Of a stretch of 64,000 nucleotides of DNA, positions 25,251 through 34,160 are shown one piece after another (positions within the stretch are counted from its first letter, which is position 1; the number at the start of each line of letters is the position of its first letter). Under the pieces are notes generated by a model. The model was not told where the DNA came from, did not search any database, and saw only the letters and a program-made list of their open reading frames with translations. This DNA comes from Xanthomonas euvesicatoria pv. euvesicatoria (GTDB lineage Bacteria > Pseudomonadota > Gammaproteobacteria > Xanthomonadales > Xanthomonadaceae): contig NZ_JAJIUJ010000120.1 in the NCBI RefSeq assembly GCF_020880415.1, positions 1-64,000 on the forward strand. The letters are read 5' to 3'. Both the position numbers and the translations under genes were made by a program.

Positions 25251-25612
25251 GCGCACGTATCTTGGTGGTGGACGATTCGGCGTCGATGCGCCAGATGGTC
25301 TCTTTCGCCCTCACCTCTGCCGGCTTTGCCGTCGAAGAAGCCGAAGACGGCGCCGTTGCGCTGGGCCGCGCGAAGGGCCAGCGCTTCAATGCGGTGGTCA
25401 CCGACGTGAACATGCCCAACATGGACGGCATCTCGCTGATCCGCGAGCTGCGCCAGCTGCCGGACTACAAGTTCACCCCGATGCTCATGCTCACCACCGA
25501 GTCGGCGGCCGACAAGAAATCCGAAGGCAAGGCAGCCGGCGCCACCGGTTGGCTGGTCAAGCCGTTCAACCCAGAACAGCTGATCGCCACCGTGCAGAAA
25601 GTTCTCGGTTAA
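25247..25612 (+). CDS. cheY: CheY-like response regulator (second copy)
   Basis: 121 residues, a lone receiver domain. Acidic pair D9/D10 in ILVVDDSASMRQ, phosphoacceptor D53 in VVTDVNMPNMDG, T83 and K105 (WLVKPF) are intact. It differs from the first CheY in the VNMPNMDG loop and has no CheZ beside it. Start and stop are tightly packed between the STAS gene and cheA2, so it is the probable partner or phosphate sink of that kinase; whether it binds the motor cannot be told from the sequence. Confidence 0.92.
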   Translation: MSARILVVDDSASMRQMVSFALTSAGFAVEEAEDGAVALGRAKGQRFNAVVTDVNMPNMDGISLIRELRQLPDYKFTPMLMLTTESAADKKSEGKAAGATGWLVKPFNPEQLIATVQKVLG

Positions 25613-25645
25613 ACCCTCCTCGCTTCAGCTTCGGATTTCACGCCC

Positions 25646-27655
25646 ATGAGCATGGACCTGCAACGTTTCCACGCCACCTTTTTCGAGGAAAGCCGTGAAG
25701 GGCTCGACGCGATGGAGGCCGGGCTGCTGTCGCTTGAAGAAGGCAACCGCGACCCGGAAATCATCAACTCGGTGTTCCGCGCCGCGCACTCGATCAAGGG
25801 CGGCGCTGCCACCTTCGGTTTCGACGCCGTCGCAGGGCTGACCCACGTGCTGGAGACGCTGCTGGACGAGCTGCGCTCCAACAAGCGCCAGCTCGAACCC
25901 AATGCGGTCGATGCCATGCTTGGCTCGGTCGATGTGCTGCGCGCCCTGTTGCGCGAAGCCGAACACGGCACCCCGGCCGATCCGGCTGCGGTCAAGGCCG
26001 TGCACACCCGGTTGAATGCCGTGCTCGCTGGCGAAGCGCCGGCCGCCGCGGCGGTCGCCAAGCCCAAGGAAGAAGAACCCGAAGCCTGGCATATCGGTTT
26101 CACCCCGGCGCCGTCGCTGTTCATGAGCGGCAACGACCCGCTGCGCATCATCCGTGAGCTCGAGCACCTGGGCCCGCTGCAGATTGCCGCACGCCTGGAG
26201 CGCATGCCGGGTTTTGAAAACATCGACCCGCTGGAAGCCTACCTGGCCTGGGATCTGGGCCTGATCGGCAAGATTCCGCGCAGCAAGATCGAAGACACCT
26301 TCGCCTGGGTGGTGGACGATTGCGAGCTGGACATCCGCCCGATGGCGGTGCCCGGCCCGCCGCCGAGCCTGGCCGTGGACGCTCCGGCGGCCGCACCGGT
26401 TGCAGCCGTTGCCGCTGCACCGGGCGCCGCTGCCGAACCTGCTGCCGCCGCGGCGACACCGGCCAAGGCCGCCGCTGCCGAAGCCGAAAGCTCGATCCGC
26501 GTCAGCGTCGACAAGGTCGATGCATTGATCAATCTGGTCGGCGAACTGGTGATCACCCAGGCCATGCTCAAGCAGGTCTCCACCGGCCTGGACCCGGCGC
26601 ATGCCGAACAGCTGTTCGCCGGCCTGGATCTGCTCGAGCGCAATACCCGCGATCTGCAGGAAGCGGTCATCGGCGTGCGCATGCTGCCGGTGGATGCGGT
26701 GTTCCGCCGCTTCCCGCGCCTGGTACGCGACCTCTCCAGCCGCCTCGGCAAGCAAGTGCGCCTGCGCACCATTGGCGAAAGCACCGAGCTGGACAAGGGC
26801 CTGATCGAAAAGATCGCCGATCCGTTGGTGCACCTGGTGCGCAACTCGATCGACCACGGCCTGGAAATGCCCGATGCGCGCCGCGCCTCCGGCAAGGACG
26901 AAACCGGCACGATTACCCTGGCGGCATCGCACCAGGGTGGCCACATCGTGATCGAAGTCAGCGACGACGGCCGCGGTCTCAATCGCGCCAAGATCCTGGA
27001 AAAAGCGGCCGAACGCGGCATCGCCGTGCCGGACAACCCGACCGATGCGCAGGTGTGGGACTTGATCTTCGCACCGGGCTTCTCCACCGCCGATGCGGTG
27101 ACCGACCTGTCCGGTCGTGGCGTGGGCATGGACGTGGTCCGCCGCAACATCCAGGGCTTAGGGGGCGAAGTGCAGCTGGAAAGCAACGCCGGCAGCGGTA
27201 CCCGCGTGTTGATCCGCCTGCCGCTGACCCTGGCCATTCTGGACGGCATGACCGTTTCGGTCGCCGGCGAAACCCTGATCCTGCCGCTGTCCTACGTGCT
27301 TGAAGCCCTGCAGCCGGCACCGGAAGACGTCCGCGCGATGGCCGGCGACGGTCGGGTATTGCGGGTGCGTGGCGAATATCTGCCGATCCTCTCGCTCACC
27401 AATTACTACGGCTTCGGCGGGCAACAGTCCTCCAAGGAATCGCTGGTGGTGGTGGTCGAAGGCGACGGCCAGAAGATCGCGCTGGAAGTGGACGAGTTGC
27501 TCGGCCAGCAGCAGGTGGTGGTCAAGAACATCGAGAACAATTACCGCCGCATCCCGGGCGTTTCCGGCGCCACCATCCTCGGCGATGGGCGGGTCTCGCT
27601 GATCGTGGACATCGGTGGACTGGTGCGCTCGCTCAAGGTACCGCAAGCCGCGTAA
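25646..27655 (+). CDS. cheA: CheA, chemotaxis histidine kinase (second copy)
   Basis: 669 residues. P1 domain with phosphosite H48 in AAHSIKGGAATFG, a linker, a separate domain (about 145-235: AWHIGFTPAP, LEAYLAWDLGLIG) in the P2 position, P3 dimerisation (about 285-350), ATPase domain with DPLVHLVRNSIDHGLE, DDGRGL and GRGVGMDVV, and a P5 CheW-like end. Unlike the first CheA it has the P2-position domain. It is the last gene before the receptor array, 244 bp from the first receptor. Confidence 0.94.
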   Translation: MSMDLQRFHATFFEESREGLDAMEAGLLSLEEGNRDPEIINSVFRAAHSIKGGAATFGFDAVAGLTHVLETLLDELRSNKRQLEPNAVDAMLGSVDVLRALLREAEHGTPADPAAVKAVHTRLNAVLAGEAPAAAAVAKPKEEEPEAWHIGFTPAPSLFMSGNDPLRIIRELEHLGPLQIAARLERMPGFENIDPLEAYLAWDLGLIGKIPRSKIEDTFAWVVDDCELDIRPMAVPGPPPSLAVDAPAAAPVAAVAAAPGAAAEPAAAAATPAKAAAAEAESSIRVSVDKVDALINLVGELVITQAMLKQVSTGLDPAHAEQLFAGLDLLERNTRDLQEAVIGVRMLPVDAVFRRFPRLVRDLSSRLGKQVRLRTIGESTELDKGLIEKIADPLVHLVRNSIDHGLEMPDARRASGKDETGTITLAASHQGGHIVIEVSDDGRGLNRAKILEKAAERGIAVPDNPTDAQVWDLIFAPGFSTADAVTDLSGRGVGMDVVRRNIQGLGGEVQLESNAGSGTRVLIRLPLTLAILDGMTVSVAGETLILPLSYVLEALQPAPEDVRAMAGDGRVLRVRGEYLPILSLTNYYGFGGQQSSKESLVVVVEGDGQKIALEVDELLGQQQVVVKNIENNYRRIPGVSGATILGDGRVSLIVDIGGLVRSLKVPQAA

Positions 27656-27731
27656 TGCACTCGCCGCGGCGTGGATGCCGCGGCGCAAGGCTCCACCACG
27701 CCATCGATGCACGATGGGTGCTGGAGCGATC

Positions 27732-27755
27732 GCCGGCAGTATGGGGACTGCCGGC
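27732..27755 (+). terminator. hairpin after cheA2
   Basis: Perfect 9-bp stem GCCGGCAGT/ACTGCCGGC with loop ATGGGG and no T-run, so termination may be partial and the first receptor could be read through from the cheA2 promoter. Confidence 0.45.
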
Positions 27756-27898
27756 ATCAGCAACACCCGTCCGGCCCGACACGACCGGCGGAGATTCTGG
27801 CCCTTTGTCCGGATCTTTCGACGCTGCCATCGTCATTCGCCCAACCACTGACGGGCGCCCACGAGGCCAGTCGTTCTCTGCAATACGAGAAGACCGCT

Positions 27899-30184
27899 AT
27901 GAACTGGTTCCGCAATCTTGCCGTTGCCCGCAAGTTGGCCGTGGCGTTTTCCTTTACCGCGTTGATCACCTTGAGCCTGGGCGGGTTTGCGCTCGTGCGC
28001 ATGCAGTCCAGCGCACATCTGTTGCGCGAGATCGGCACCGTGTGGGCACCGGCCGTGCAGCAACTGAGCGAAATGCGCGCATTGCTCGGCGAATTCCGCA
28101 CCTACGAACTTGCCCAGCTGGCACACGCCGACGATCCGAAGGCGGTGCAGAATTATTTCGAACGCATGGACAAGGCGCGCGCCGACGTCGCGACGGCGCA
28201 GGACGCCTACGCCAAGACCACCACGGCCGGCAGAGAGACCGAGTTGTACGACGAGGTCAAACTGAAACTGGACGCGTACTACAAGGCCAACGCCGCACTC
28301 AGCGCCGCGGTGCGTGCCGGCGATCTGGTCACTGCCAATCGCGTTTCCGATGAGCAATCGCGCCCGGCGCGGCGCGACCTGTTCGCGAACTTGGTCGAGC
28401 TGACCAAGTTCAACGTCGCCCACATGGACAGCGAGATCGCGCAGGCCGAGGCGACCTATCAACGCTCGGTGCAGGTCATGCTCGTGGCGATGGTGCTGGT
28501 CGTGCTGCTGGCTGCATTTGCCGGTTGGTTCATCGCCCGCAGCATCGCCGGCCCGCTCGCTCGCGCCACGCGGGTGGCCAGTGCCATCGCGCAGGGCAAA
28601 CTGGATAACGCCATCCACGTCGACAGCCGCGACGAAGCCGGGCAACTGCTGCACAGCATGGAAGGCATGCAGCGGCAATTGCAGGCCGTGCTTGCAGCGC
28701 AGTCGGAAATGGCCAAGCGCCACGAAGCCGGCCAGATCAGCTACCGCATGGAACACGATGCGTTTCCAGGCGACTACGGCACCATGGTGCGCGACACCAA
28801 CAGCCTGGTCGGCTCGCATATCGCGGTCAAGATGAAACTCGCGCAGATCATGTCGTGCTACGCCATCGGCGACTTCAGCCAGGACATGGACCGCCTACCC
28901 GGCGAGAAGGCCGTGCTCAGTTCTACCATGGATACCGTCAAGGCCAACCTGTCGGCGATGAACGGCGAGATCAAGCTGCTGGCGCAGGCCGCTGCCAACG
29001 GCGACTTCAGCGTGCGCGGCGACACCGCACGTTTTCAGTACGATTTCCAGGCGATGGTGGAGAGCCTCCACCAGTTGATGGCGACCGCCGATGCCAACCT
29101 GAGCGCGCTGTCGAAGCTGTTGCAGTCCATTGCCGCGGGCGATCTCACCGAGCGCATGCAAGGCCAGTTCAATGGCGTGTTCGCCCGGATGCGCGACGAT
29201 GCCAATACCACCACCGCGCAACTTGCCGATATCGTTGGGCGCATCCAGCACGCCACCTTGTCGATCAATACCGCGGCCAGCGAGATTGCCGCCGGCAACA
29301 ACGATCTGTCGCAGCGCACCGAGCAGCAGGCGGCCAACCTTGAAGAAACCGCTGCCTCGATGGAGGAACTCACCTCCACCGTGCGCCAGAACGCCGAGCA
29401 TGCGCGCCAGGCCAACCAGCTCGCCATCGGTGCGGCCACGGTGGCCTCGCAAGGCGGCAGCGTAGTGGCGCAGGTGGTGACCACCATGTCCGGCATCGAA
29501 GTGTCCTCGAAGAAGATCGCCGACATCATCAGCGTGATCGACGGCATCGCCTTCCAGACCAATATCCTGGCCTTGAATGCCGCCGTGGAAGCAGCGCGTG
29601 CCGGCGAGCAGGGCCGTGGTTTTGCCGTGGTCGCCTCGGAAGTGCGCACGCTGGCGCAGCGTTCGGCCGGCGCGGCCAAGGAGATCAAGCACCTCATCGA
29701 CGACTCGGTGAGCAAGGTCGCCGAAGGCTCCGTCCTGGTGGACCAGGCCGGCAAGACCATGGCCGACATCGTCGCCAGCGTGCAGCGCGTCACCGACATC
29801 ATGGGCGAGATTTCTGCCGCCTCGCAGGAACAGTCGGCCGGGATCGAGCAGGTCAACCTCACCGTGACGCAGATGGACGAAGCCACCCAGCAGAACGCAG
29901 CGCTGGTGGAAGAAGCCACGGCCGCGGCGCGTGCGATGGAAGAGCAGGCCGGTCAGCTGTCCGATGCGGTGTCGATCTTCAAGGTGCAGCAGGTCGCTGC
30001 CGTGGCCACTGCAGCCAAGCGCCCTGCTCCGCCGCGCCTGGCCGCCGCCAAACCAGGCGCTGCCAGATCGGCCACGACCAAGCGCGCCCCTGTATCGGCC
30101 GGTGTCGCGGCCACGGCCACAGCAACGCCACGCCCGGTGATTGCCGCAGCCGCCAACGGCGAGTCGAGTTGGCAGGAGTTCTGA
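27899..30184 (+). CDS. chemoreceptor 1 (four-helix-bundle sensor)
   Basis: 761 residues. Membrane helix about 12-32, periplasmic four-helix bundle (about 33-190) with LREIGTVWAPAVQQLSEMRA, second helix about 195-215, HAMP, two further HAMP-like segments (GDFSVRGD, GDLTERM), and a full signalling hairpin with its tip in GIAFQTNILALNAAVEAARA near residue 550. The C-terminus SSWQEF is a likely CheR/CheB tether. Start at 27899 follows GAGAAG; the longer frame runs into the cheA2 spacer. I find no convincing FliA box before it, so it may share the cheA2 transcript. Ligand unknown. Confidence 0.93.
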   Translation: MNWFRNLAVARKLAVAFSFTALITLSLGGFALVRMQSSAHLLREIGTVWAPAVQQLSEMRALLGEFRTYELAQLAHADDPKAVQNYFERMDKARADVATAQDAYAKTTTAGRETELYDEVKLKLDAYYKANAALSAAVRAGDLVTANRVSDEQSRPARRDLFANLVELTKFNVAHMDSEIAQAEATYQRSVQVMLVAMVLVVLLAAFAGWFIARSIAGPLARATRVASAIAQGKLDNAIHVDSRDEAGQLLHSMEGMQRQLQAVLAAQSEMAKRHEAGQISYRMEHDAFPGDYGTMVRDTNSLVGSHIAVKMKLAQIMSCYAIGDFSQDMDRLPGEKAVLSSTMDTVKANLSAMNGEIKLLAQAAANGDFSVRGDTARFQYDFQAMVESLHQLMATADANLSALSKLLQSIAAGDLTERMQGQFNGVFARMRDDANTTTAQLADIVGRIQHATLSINTAASEIAAGNNDLSQRTEQQAANLEETAASMEELTSTVRQNAEHARQANQLAIGAATVASQGGSVVAQVVTTMSGIEVSSKKIADIISVIDGIAFQTNILALNAAVEAARAGEQGRGFAVVASEVRTLAQRSAGAAKEIKHLIDDSVSKVAEGSVLVDQAGKTMADIVASVQRVTDIMGEISAASQEQSAGIEQVNLTVTQMDEATQQNAALVEEATAAARAMEEQAGQLSDAVSIFKVQQVAAVATAAKRPAPPRLAAAKPGAARSATTKRAPVSAGVAATATATPRPVIAAAANGESSWQEF

Positions 30185-30231
30185 GCGACGCCTCTGCGTG
30201 GAGCAGGCGATAAGGCGACCACGCATGAGCA

Positions 30232-30261
30232 AGCCCCGGCAGCGATGTCGGGGCTTTTTTT
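30232..30261 (+). terminator. rho-independent terminator of receptor 1
   Basis: AGCCCCGGCA, loop, TGTCGGGGCT and seven T. Strong. A near-identical hairpin follows receptor 2. Confidence 0.92.
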
Positions 30262-30424
30262 GGCGCGTGCGGGTTGTAGCAACGCTCACGCGCACGCATC
30301 CCTGCATCCAATACAGCAGCAGATTCTCGCAGCCGCCACGCCTGCGCGATGCATCGCTTGGCTATGCCTCGCGCTGGCCCACCGAGTACCATGAACGCCA
30401 GCATGCTGCAATGAAACATGCGAC

Positions 30425-30451
30425 TTCAGAATTCCGGGTGGCGAACGCTAC
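30425..30451 (+). promoter_or_regulatory. weak FliA-like promoter of receptor 2
   Basis: -35 TTCAGAAT, 11 bp, -10 AACGCTAC; two mismatches in the -10 box. Position, 40 bp before the start codon, supports it. Confidence 0.4.
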
Positions 30452-30490
30452 CGGTGTATCTCTTTTCCACCCTCCCCAGAGAGAAACACC

Positions 30491-32764
30491 ATGAAATTCC
30501 TGCATTCCATGACCGTCGGGCGACGACTGGCGGTGGCATTCGCGTTGCTGATCGCGTTGCTTGCCGGCTCCACCGCCCTGGCGCTGTCCCAGTTCAAGAC
30601 CGTCCAACATCAGGTCGCGATCATCGTCGAGGTCAATAACCGCAAGGCAGCGCTGCTCAGTCAGATGCGCGAGAGCAACATGCTCGGCGAGCGCTACATC
30701 CGCGACTTCATGCTGGCGAGCCCGCAGCAGCGGCCCGCTGTCGATGCGCAGCTCAAGGCCAATCGCGAACATTACGCACAACTGTGGACCGCGTTGAAAC
30801 AGCTGCCGACCAATAGCGACGGCCTGCGTGCACGGCAGGCCATCGAAGACAGCCTCACCGCTGCCCGCGCCACCAACAACCGGCTGCTGGGCCTGGTACG
30901 CGAAGGCCACCTGGAGGGCGCAAAGCAGCTGCTCAGTGGGCAGGCGCAGCCGTTGCTGGAGCGCCGCTCCAAGGCGATTGCTGCCGCGGTGGAATTGCAG
31001 AATCAGCAGAATGCCGCCGGCGCGGCCACCATCCTGGGCAGCGTGGCGCTGGCAAACCGTGCCTTGATCGCCTTCGGCCTGCTCGCGGCCGGCCTGGCCG
31101 CCGCGTTGGCGTGGCTGATCTCGGCCAGCCTGGTGCGGCCGCTGAAGCAGGCCACGCAGGTCGCCGATGCGATCGCCCACGGCGATCTGGATCACCCGAT
31201 CGGCCCGCAGCCAGGCGATGAGCCCGGCCAGTTGTTGACCAGCATGCGCGGCATGCAGGAGCAGCTCAAGGCCGTTGCCGCCGCGCAGCAGGAGATGGCC
31301 CGCCAGCACGACAGCGGCAAGATCAGCTTCCGCATGGACCAGGATGCGTTTCCCGGGCAATACGGCAGCATGGTGCGCGATACCAATGCTCTGGTAGATG
31401 CGCATATCGCGGTCAAGCTCAAGCTCGCGCAGATCATGTCGCGCTACGCCATCGGCGACCTGAGCCAGGACATGGACCGCCTGCCGGGCGAAGAAGCCGT
31501 GTTGAGCGAGACCATGGACACCGTCAAATCCAACCTGACGGCGATGAACAGCGAGATCAAACTGCTGGCCCAGGCTGCGGCCGATGGCGACTTCAGCGTA
31601 CGCGGCGATACGGCGCGTTTCCAGCACGATTTCCTGGCAATGGTGGAAAGCCTCAACCGGCTGATGGCCACCGCCGACGGTAATTTGGGCGCGCTGTCGA
31701 AGGTGCTGCAGGCCATTGCTGCAGGTGATCTCACCCAGCGCATGCAGGGCGAGTTCAACGGCGTGTTCGCGCAGATGCGCGACGATGCCAACGCCACCAC
31801 CGAACAGCTCTCCAGCATTGTCGGGCGCATCCAGCACGCCACGGTGTCGATCAATACCGCGGCCAGCGAGATCGCCGCCGGCAACAACGATCTGTCGCAG
31901 CGCACCGAGCAGCAGGCCGCCAACCTGGAAGAAACCGCGGCCTCGATGGAGGAGCTCACCTCCACCGTCAGGCAGAACGCCGAAGGCGCACGCCAGGCCA
32001 ACCAGCTTGCGATCGGCGCGGCGGCTGTGGCGTCGCAAGGCGGCGACGTGGTCGGCAAGGTGGTGTCCACCATGGCCGACATCGAAGTCTCGTCGAAGAA
32101 GATCGCCGATATCATCTCCGTCATCGACGGCATTGCCTTCCAGACCAACATCCTGGCGTTGAACGCCGCAGTGGAAGCGGCACGCGCGGGCGACCAGGGC
32201 CGCGGATTCGCGGTGGTGGCCAGCGAAGTGCGCACGCTCGCACAGCGCTCGGCCGGCGCAGCCAAGGAGATCAAGCACCTCATCGACGACTCGGTGGGCA
32301 AGGTCGCCGAAGGCTCCGTCCTGGTGGACCAGGCCGGCAAGACCATGGCCGACATCGTCGCCAGCGTGCAGCGCGTCACCGACATCATGGGCGAGATTTC
32401 TGCCGCCTCGCAGGAACAGTCGGCCGGGATCGAGCAGGTCAACCTCACCGTGACGCAGATGGACGAAACCACCCAGCAGAACGCGGCGCTGGTGGAAGAA
32501 GCCACGGCCGCGGCACGTGCAATGGAAGAACAAGCCGGTCAGTTGTCCGATGCGGTATCGATCTTCAAGGTGCAGCAGGTCGCCGGTGTGGCGCCCGCGG
32601 CCAAGCGCCCTGCACCGCTGCGCCTGGCCGCCGCCACGTCGGCCAGCGCTGCCAAACGGGTGACCGGCTCTGCTGTCGCAAAACCCAGCGCCGCCCCCGC
32701 CACAGCACAACGCCGGCTGGCTGCCGCGGCCAGCAACAGCGAATCGAACTGGCAGGAGTTCTAA
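30491..32764 (+). CDS. chemoreceptor 2 (four-helix-bundle sensor)
   Basis: 757 residues. Membrane helices about 12-33 and 190-212 enclose a helical sensor (34-188) with GERYIRDFMLASPQQR, reminiscent of the LRNxVLPT segment of receptors 7, 9, 11 and 12. HAMP and two HAMP-like repeats follow, then the signalling domain, which reads ARAGDQGRGF where most copies have ARAGEQGRGF. Tether SNWQEF at the end. From the second HAMP-like segment to the tip it is very close to receptor 1, while the sensors differ, which suggests duplication or gene conversion of the cytoplasmic part. Own terminator at 32813. Confidence 0.93.
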   Translation: MKFLHSMTVGRRLAVAFALLIALLAGSTALALSQFKTVQHQVAIIVEVNNRKAALLSQMRESNMLGERYIRDFMLASPQQRPAVDAQLKANREHYAQLWTALKQLPTNSDGLRARQAIEDSLTAARATNNRLLGLVREGHLEGAKQLLSGQAQPLLERRSKAIAAAVELQNQQNAAGAATILGSVALANRALIAFGLLAAGLAAALAWLISASLVRPLKQATQVADAIAHGDLDHPIGPQPGDEPGQLLTSMRGMQEQLKAVAAAQQEMARQHDSGKISFRMDQDAFPGQYGSMVRDTNALVDAHIAVKLKLAQIMSRYAIGDLSQDMDRLPGEEAVLSETMDTVKSNLTAMNSEIKLLAQAAADGDFSVRGDTARFQHDFLAMVESLNRLMATADGNLGALSKVLQAIAAGDLTQRMQGEFNGVFAQMRDDANATTEQLSSIVGRIQHATVSINTAASEIAAGNNDLSQRTEQQAANLEETAASMEELTSTVRQNAEGARQANQLAIGAAAVASQGGDVVGKVVSTMADIEVSSKKIADIISVIDGIAFQTNILALNAAVEAARAGDQGRGFAVVASEVRTLAQRSAGAAKEIKHLIDDSVGKVAEGSVLVDQAGKTMADIVASVQRVTDIMGEISAASQEQSAGIEQVNLTVTQMDETTQQNAALVEEATAAARAMEEQAGQLSDAVSIFKVQQVAGVAPAAKRPAPLRLAAATSASAAKRVTGSAVAKPSAAPATAQRRLAAAASNSESNWQEF

Positions 32765-32812
32765 GCCCACTGCAGATACACGGCCGCCGGATCAGACGGC
32801 AGGTGGTCCCCA

Positions 32813-32842
32813 GGCCCCGGCAGCAATGTCGGGGCTTTTTTT
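32813..32842 (+). terminator. rho-independent terminator of receptor 2
   Basis: GGCCCCGGCAGCAATGTCGG then GGC and eight T; almost the same hairpin as after receptor 1, consistent with a tandem duplication that carried the terminator. Confidence 0.92.
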
Positions 32843-33011
32843 TGGCGGGGAAACCCTGCTGAGGCAGTGTCGCGTGTCGTTGTCGACAGCTTGCGGTGGG
32901 CGCATGAGGCTGTGCGCGTGCCTTCATCCGGCGCTGCGCACCAGCTTTTTCCCCGCACGAGAAGGGAGTCACTGCGACGACCATGCAAGCGTGCCGCTGG
33001 TCGAAAATCGG

Positions 33012-33038
33012 TCAAGCGCAGGCTCGTGCGGCCGATAC
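33012..33038 (+). promoter_or_regulatory. FliA (sigma-28) promoter of the orphan sensor gene
   Basis: -35 TCAAGCGC, 11 bp, -10 GCCGATAC, 50 bp before the start codon; full match to the local consensus. Confidence 0.8.
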
Positions 33039-33087
33039 AACAAGCACTGAGGGCCGCATTGCCCGCGCTAGATCGAAGGACGTCCGC

Positions 33088-33621
33088 ATGCACACCGCCA
33101 ACTCCAACCGCTCTGCCCGCACCGTGCTGGGCTGTGTGTTCACCGTCGCGCTGCTGGCTGCGGGCGTCTCATTGCCGCCCTCCTTCGCCGCCCCGGCAGC
33201 GCCGGTCTCGGTGCTTCTGGACAATGTGCCGGTTACCGCATTGCAGGCGCTGGCGGTGGATCTGGCGCAGTTGCGCGACGATCAACGTGCACAGCTTGCC
33301 GCCAGGCACGATGCGGCGCGTATCGAAGCCTACGACGAGCGTCTGGGCAATCTGCACCAGCGGATCGCACGGCATGCCGGCTACTTCCAGGCCACCGCGC
33401 CGCAGGGCGAACAGGCACGCAAATTCGCGCTGGTGCAGCAGCAGCTGGGCAAGTACCTGGCACAGCACCGTCAGGCCAATCGCGCCCTGCACGAAGGCGA
33501 CCTGCAATACGCACAAGCCTTGTCGCTGGGCCATAGCGGCGATACTCGCCACGTCTTGTGGACCGAACTGCAGAGCCTGCAGCAATCGGTCGCCAGCGTG
33601 AACGTTGCGCAGCGCAACTGA
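33088..33621 (+). CDS. secreted four-helix-bundle protein resembling a receptor sensor domain without a receptor
   Basis: 177 residues: signal peptide (about 1-34, ending PPSFA-APAAP) and a helical domain with repeated Gln/Arg/Ala heptads. Segments VTALQALAVDLAQLRDDQRA, QQQLGKYLAQHRQANRALHE and GDLQYAQAL follow the plan of the periplasmic bundle in receptor 1 (VQQLSEMRA, KLDAYYKANAALSAAVRAGD). There is no second membrane helix, HAMP or signalling domain, and none lies in the 540 bp that follow, so it ends as a periplasmic protein. GAAGGA precedes the ATG; the in-frame start at 32983 overlaps the promoter. Its own FliA promoter argues that it is expressed with the receptors. Function unknown; a binding-protein or decoy role is inferred. 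Confidence 0.7.
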   Translation: MHTANSNRSARTVLGCVFTVALLAAGVSLPPSFAAPAAPVSVLLDNVPVTALQALAVDLAQLRDDQRAQLAARHDAARIEAYDERLGNLHQRIARHAGYFQATAPQGEQARKFALVQQQLGKYLAQHRQANRALHEGDLQYAQALSLGHSGDTRHVLWTELQSLQQSVASVNVAQRN

Positions 33622-34160
33622 GCCGCTGCAGGCAAACCTTGCCACGCAGCGCCCGGGCAACATCACGCGTAGCACGCGCCAGTTCACGCTGAACCATCAC
33701 GCCTTGTGCGGCTGAGTTCATCGGCGCGGCGACTGCACAAACGCCCGGCCCGCCCGCCGGTGCCGTTCACACCGTGCGCGCTGCCCGGTGCTGCATGCGC
33801 AGCGCCTGCGCCAGGACGCTGAGCGCCGTCACCGCATTGCCTGATGAATTCGCCGGGCAGCTGTGAGCCGTTCAATGGTCGCCGAAAGTGCAAACCGCCA
33901 CCGTGCCCACGCCGTCGGCGATCGCGTGACAGCATGTCTTTCAGGCACTGTCTGGTTCGCTGTCATGCCCAGCGCGCTGCCACTGCGCCGAGCACGCAAA
34001 GCGCCGTGCCAGCGCGTTAACGCACTGAGCAGAGCCACACCATTCGCAGGTCGACTCCGCCACGAATCGGCCGCCACCTGCGTTGTGTCCGGCTCAACAT
34101 TTTCGGAATCAGGTCGCTATTCGACTTACACCGGTCACATTCCTTTGCTGGATATCTGCC
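33622..34160. other. spacer between the orphan sensor gene and receptor 3
   Basis: About 540 bp with no supported gene and no receptor remnant that I can read in any frame; it contains the receptor 3 promoter at 34094. Confidence 0.55.
34094..34120 (+). promoter_or_regulatory. FliA (sigma-28) promoter of receptor 3
   Basis: -35 TCAACATT, 11 bp, -10 GTCGCTAT (one change from GCCGCTAT), 40 bp before the start codon. It lies inside the longer in-frame extension from 34083, which is therefore rejected. Confidence 0.65.

Noticed and set aside
30362..32770. Very long minus-strand open frames opposite receptor genes (also near 4861-6315, 34017-36425, 45734-47968, 56975-59008)
   Set aside because: They mirror high-GC codon bias of the plus-strand receptors, have His/Gly/Gln-rich nonsense composition and lack ribosome sites; the plus-strand products are certain.
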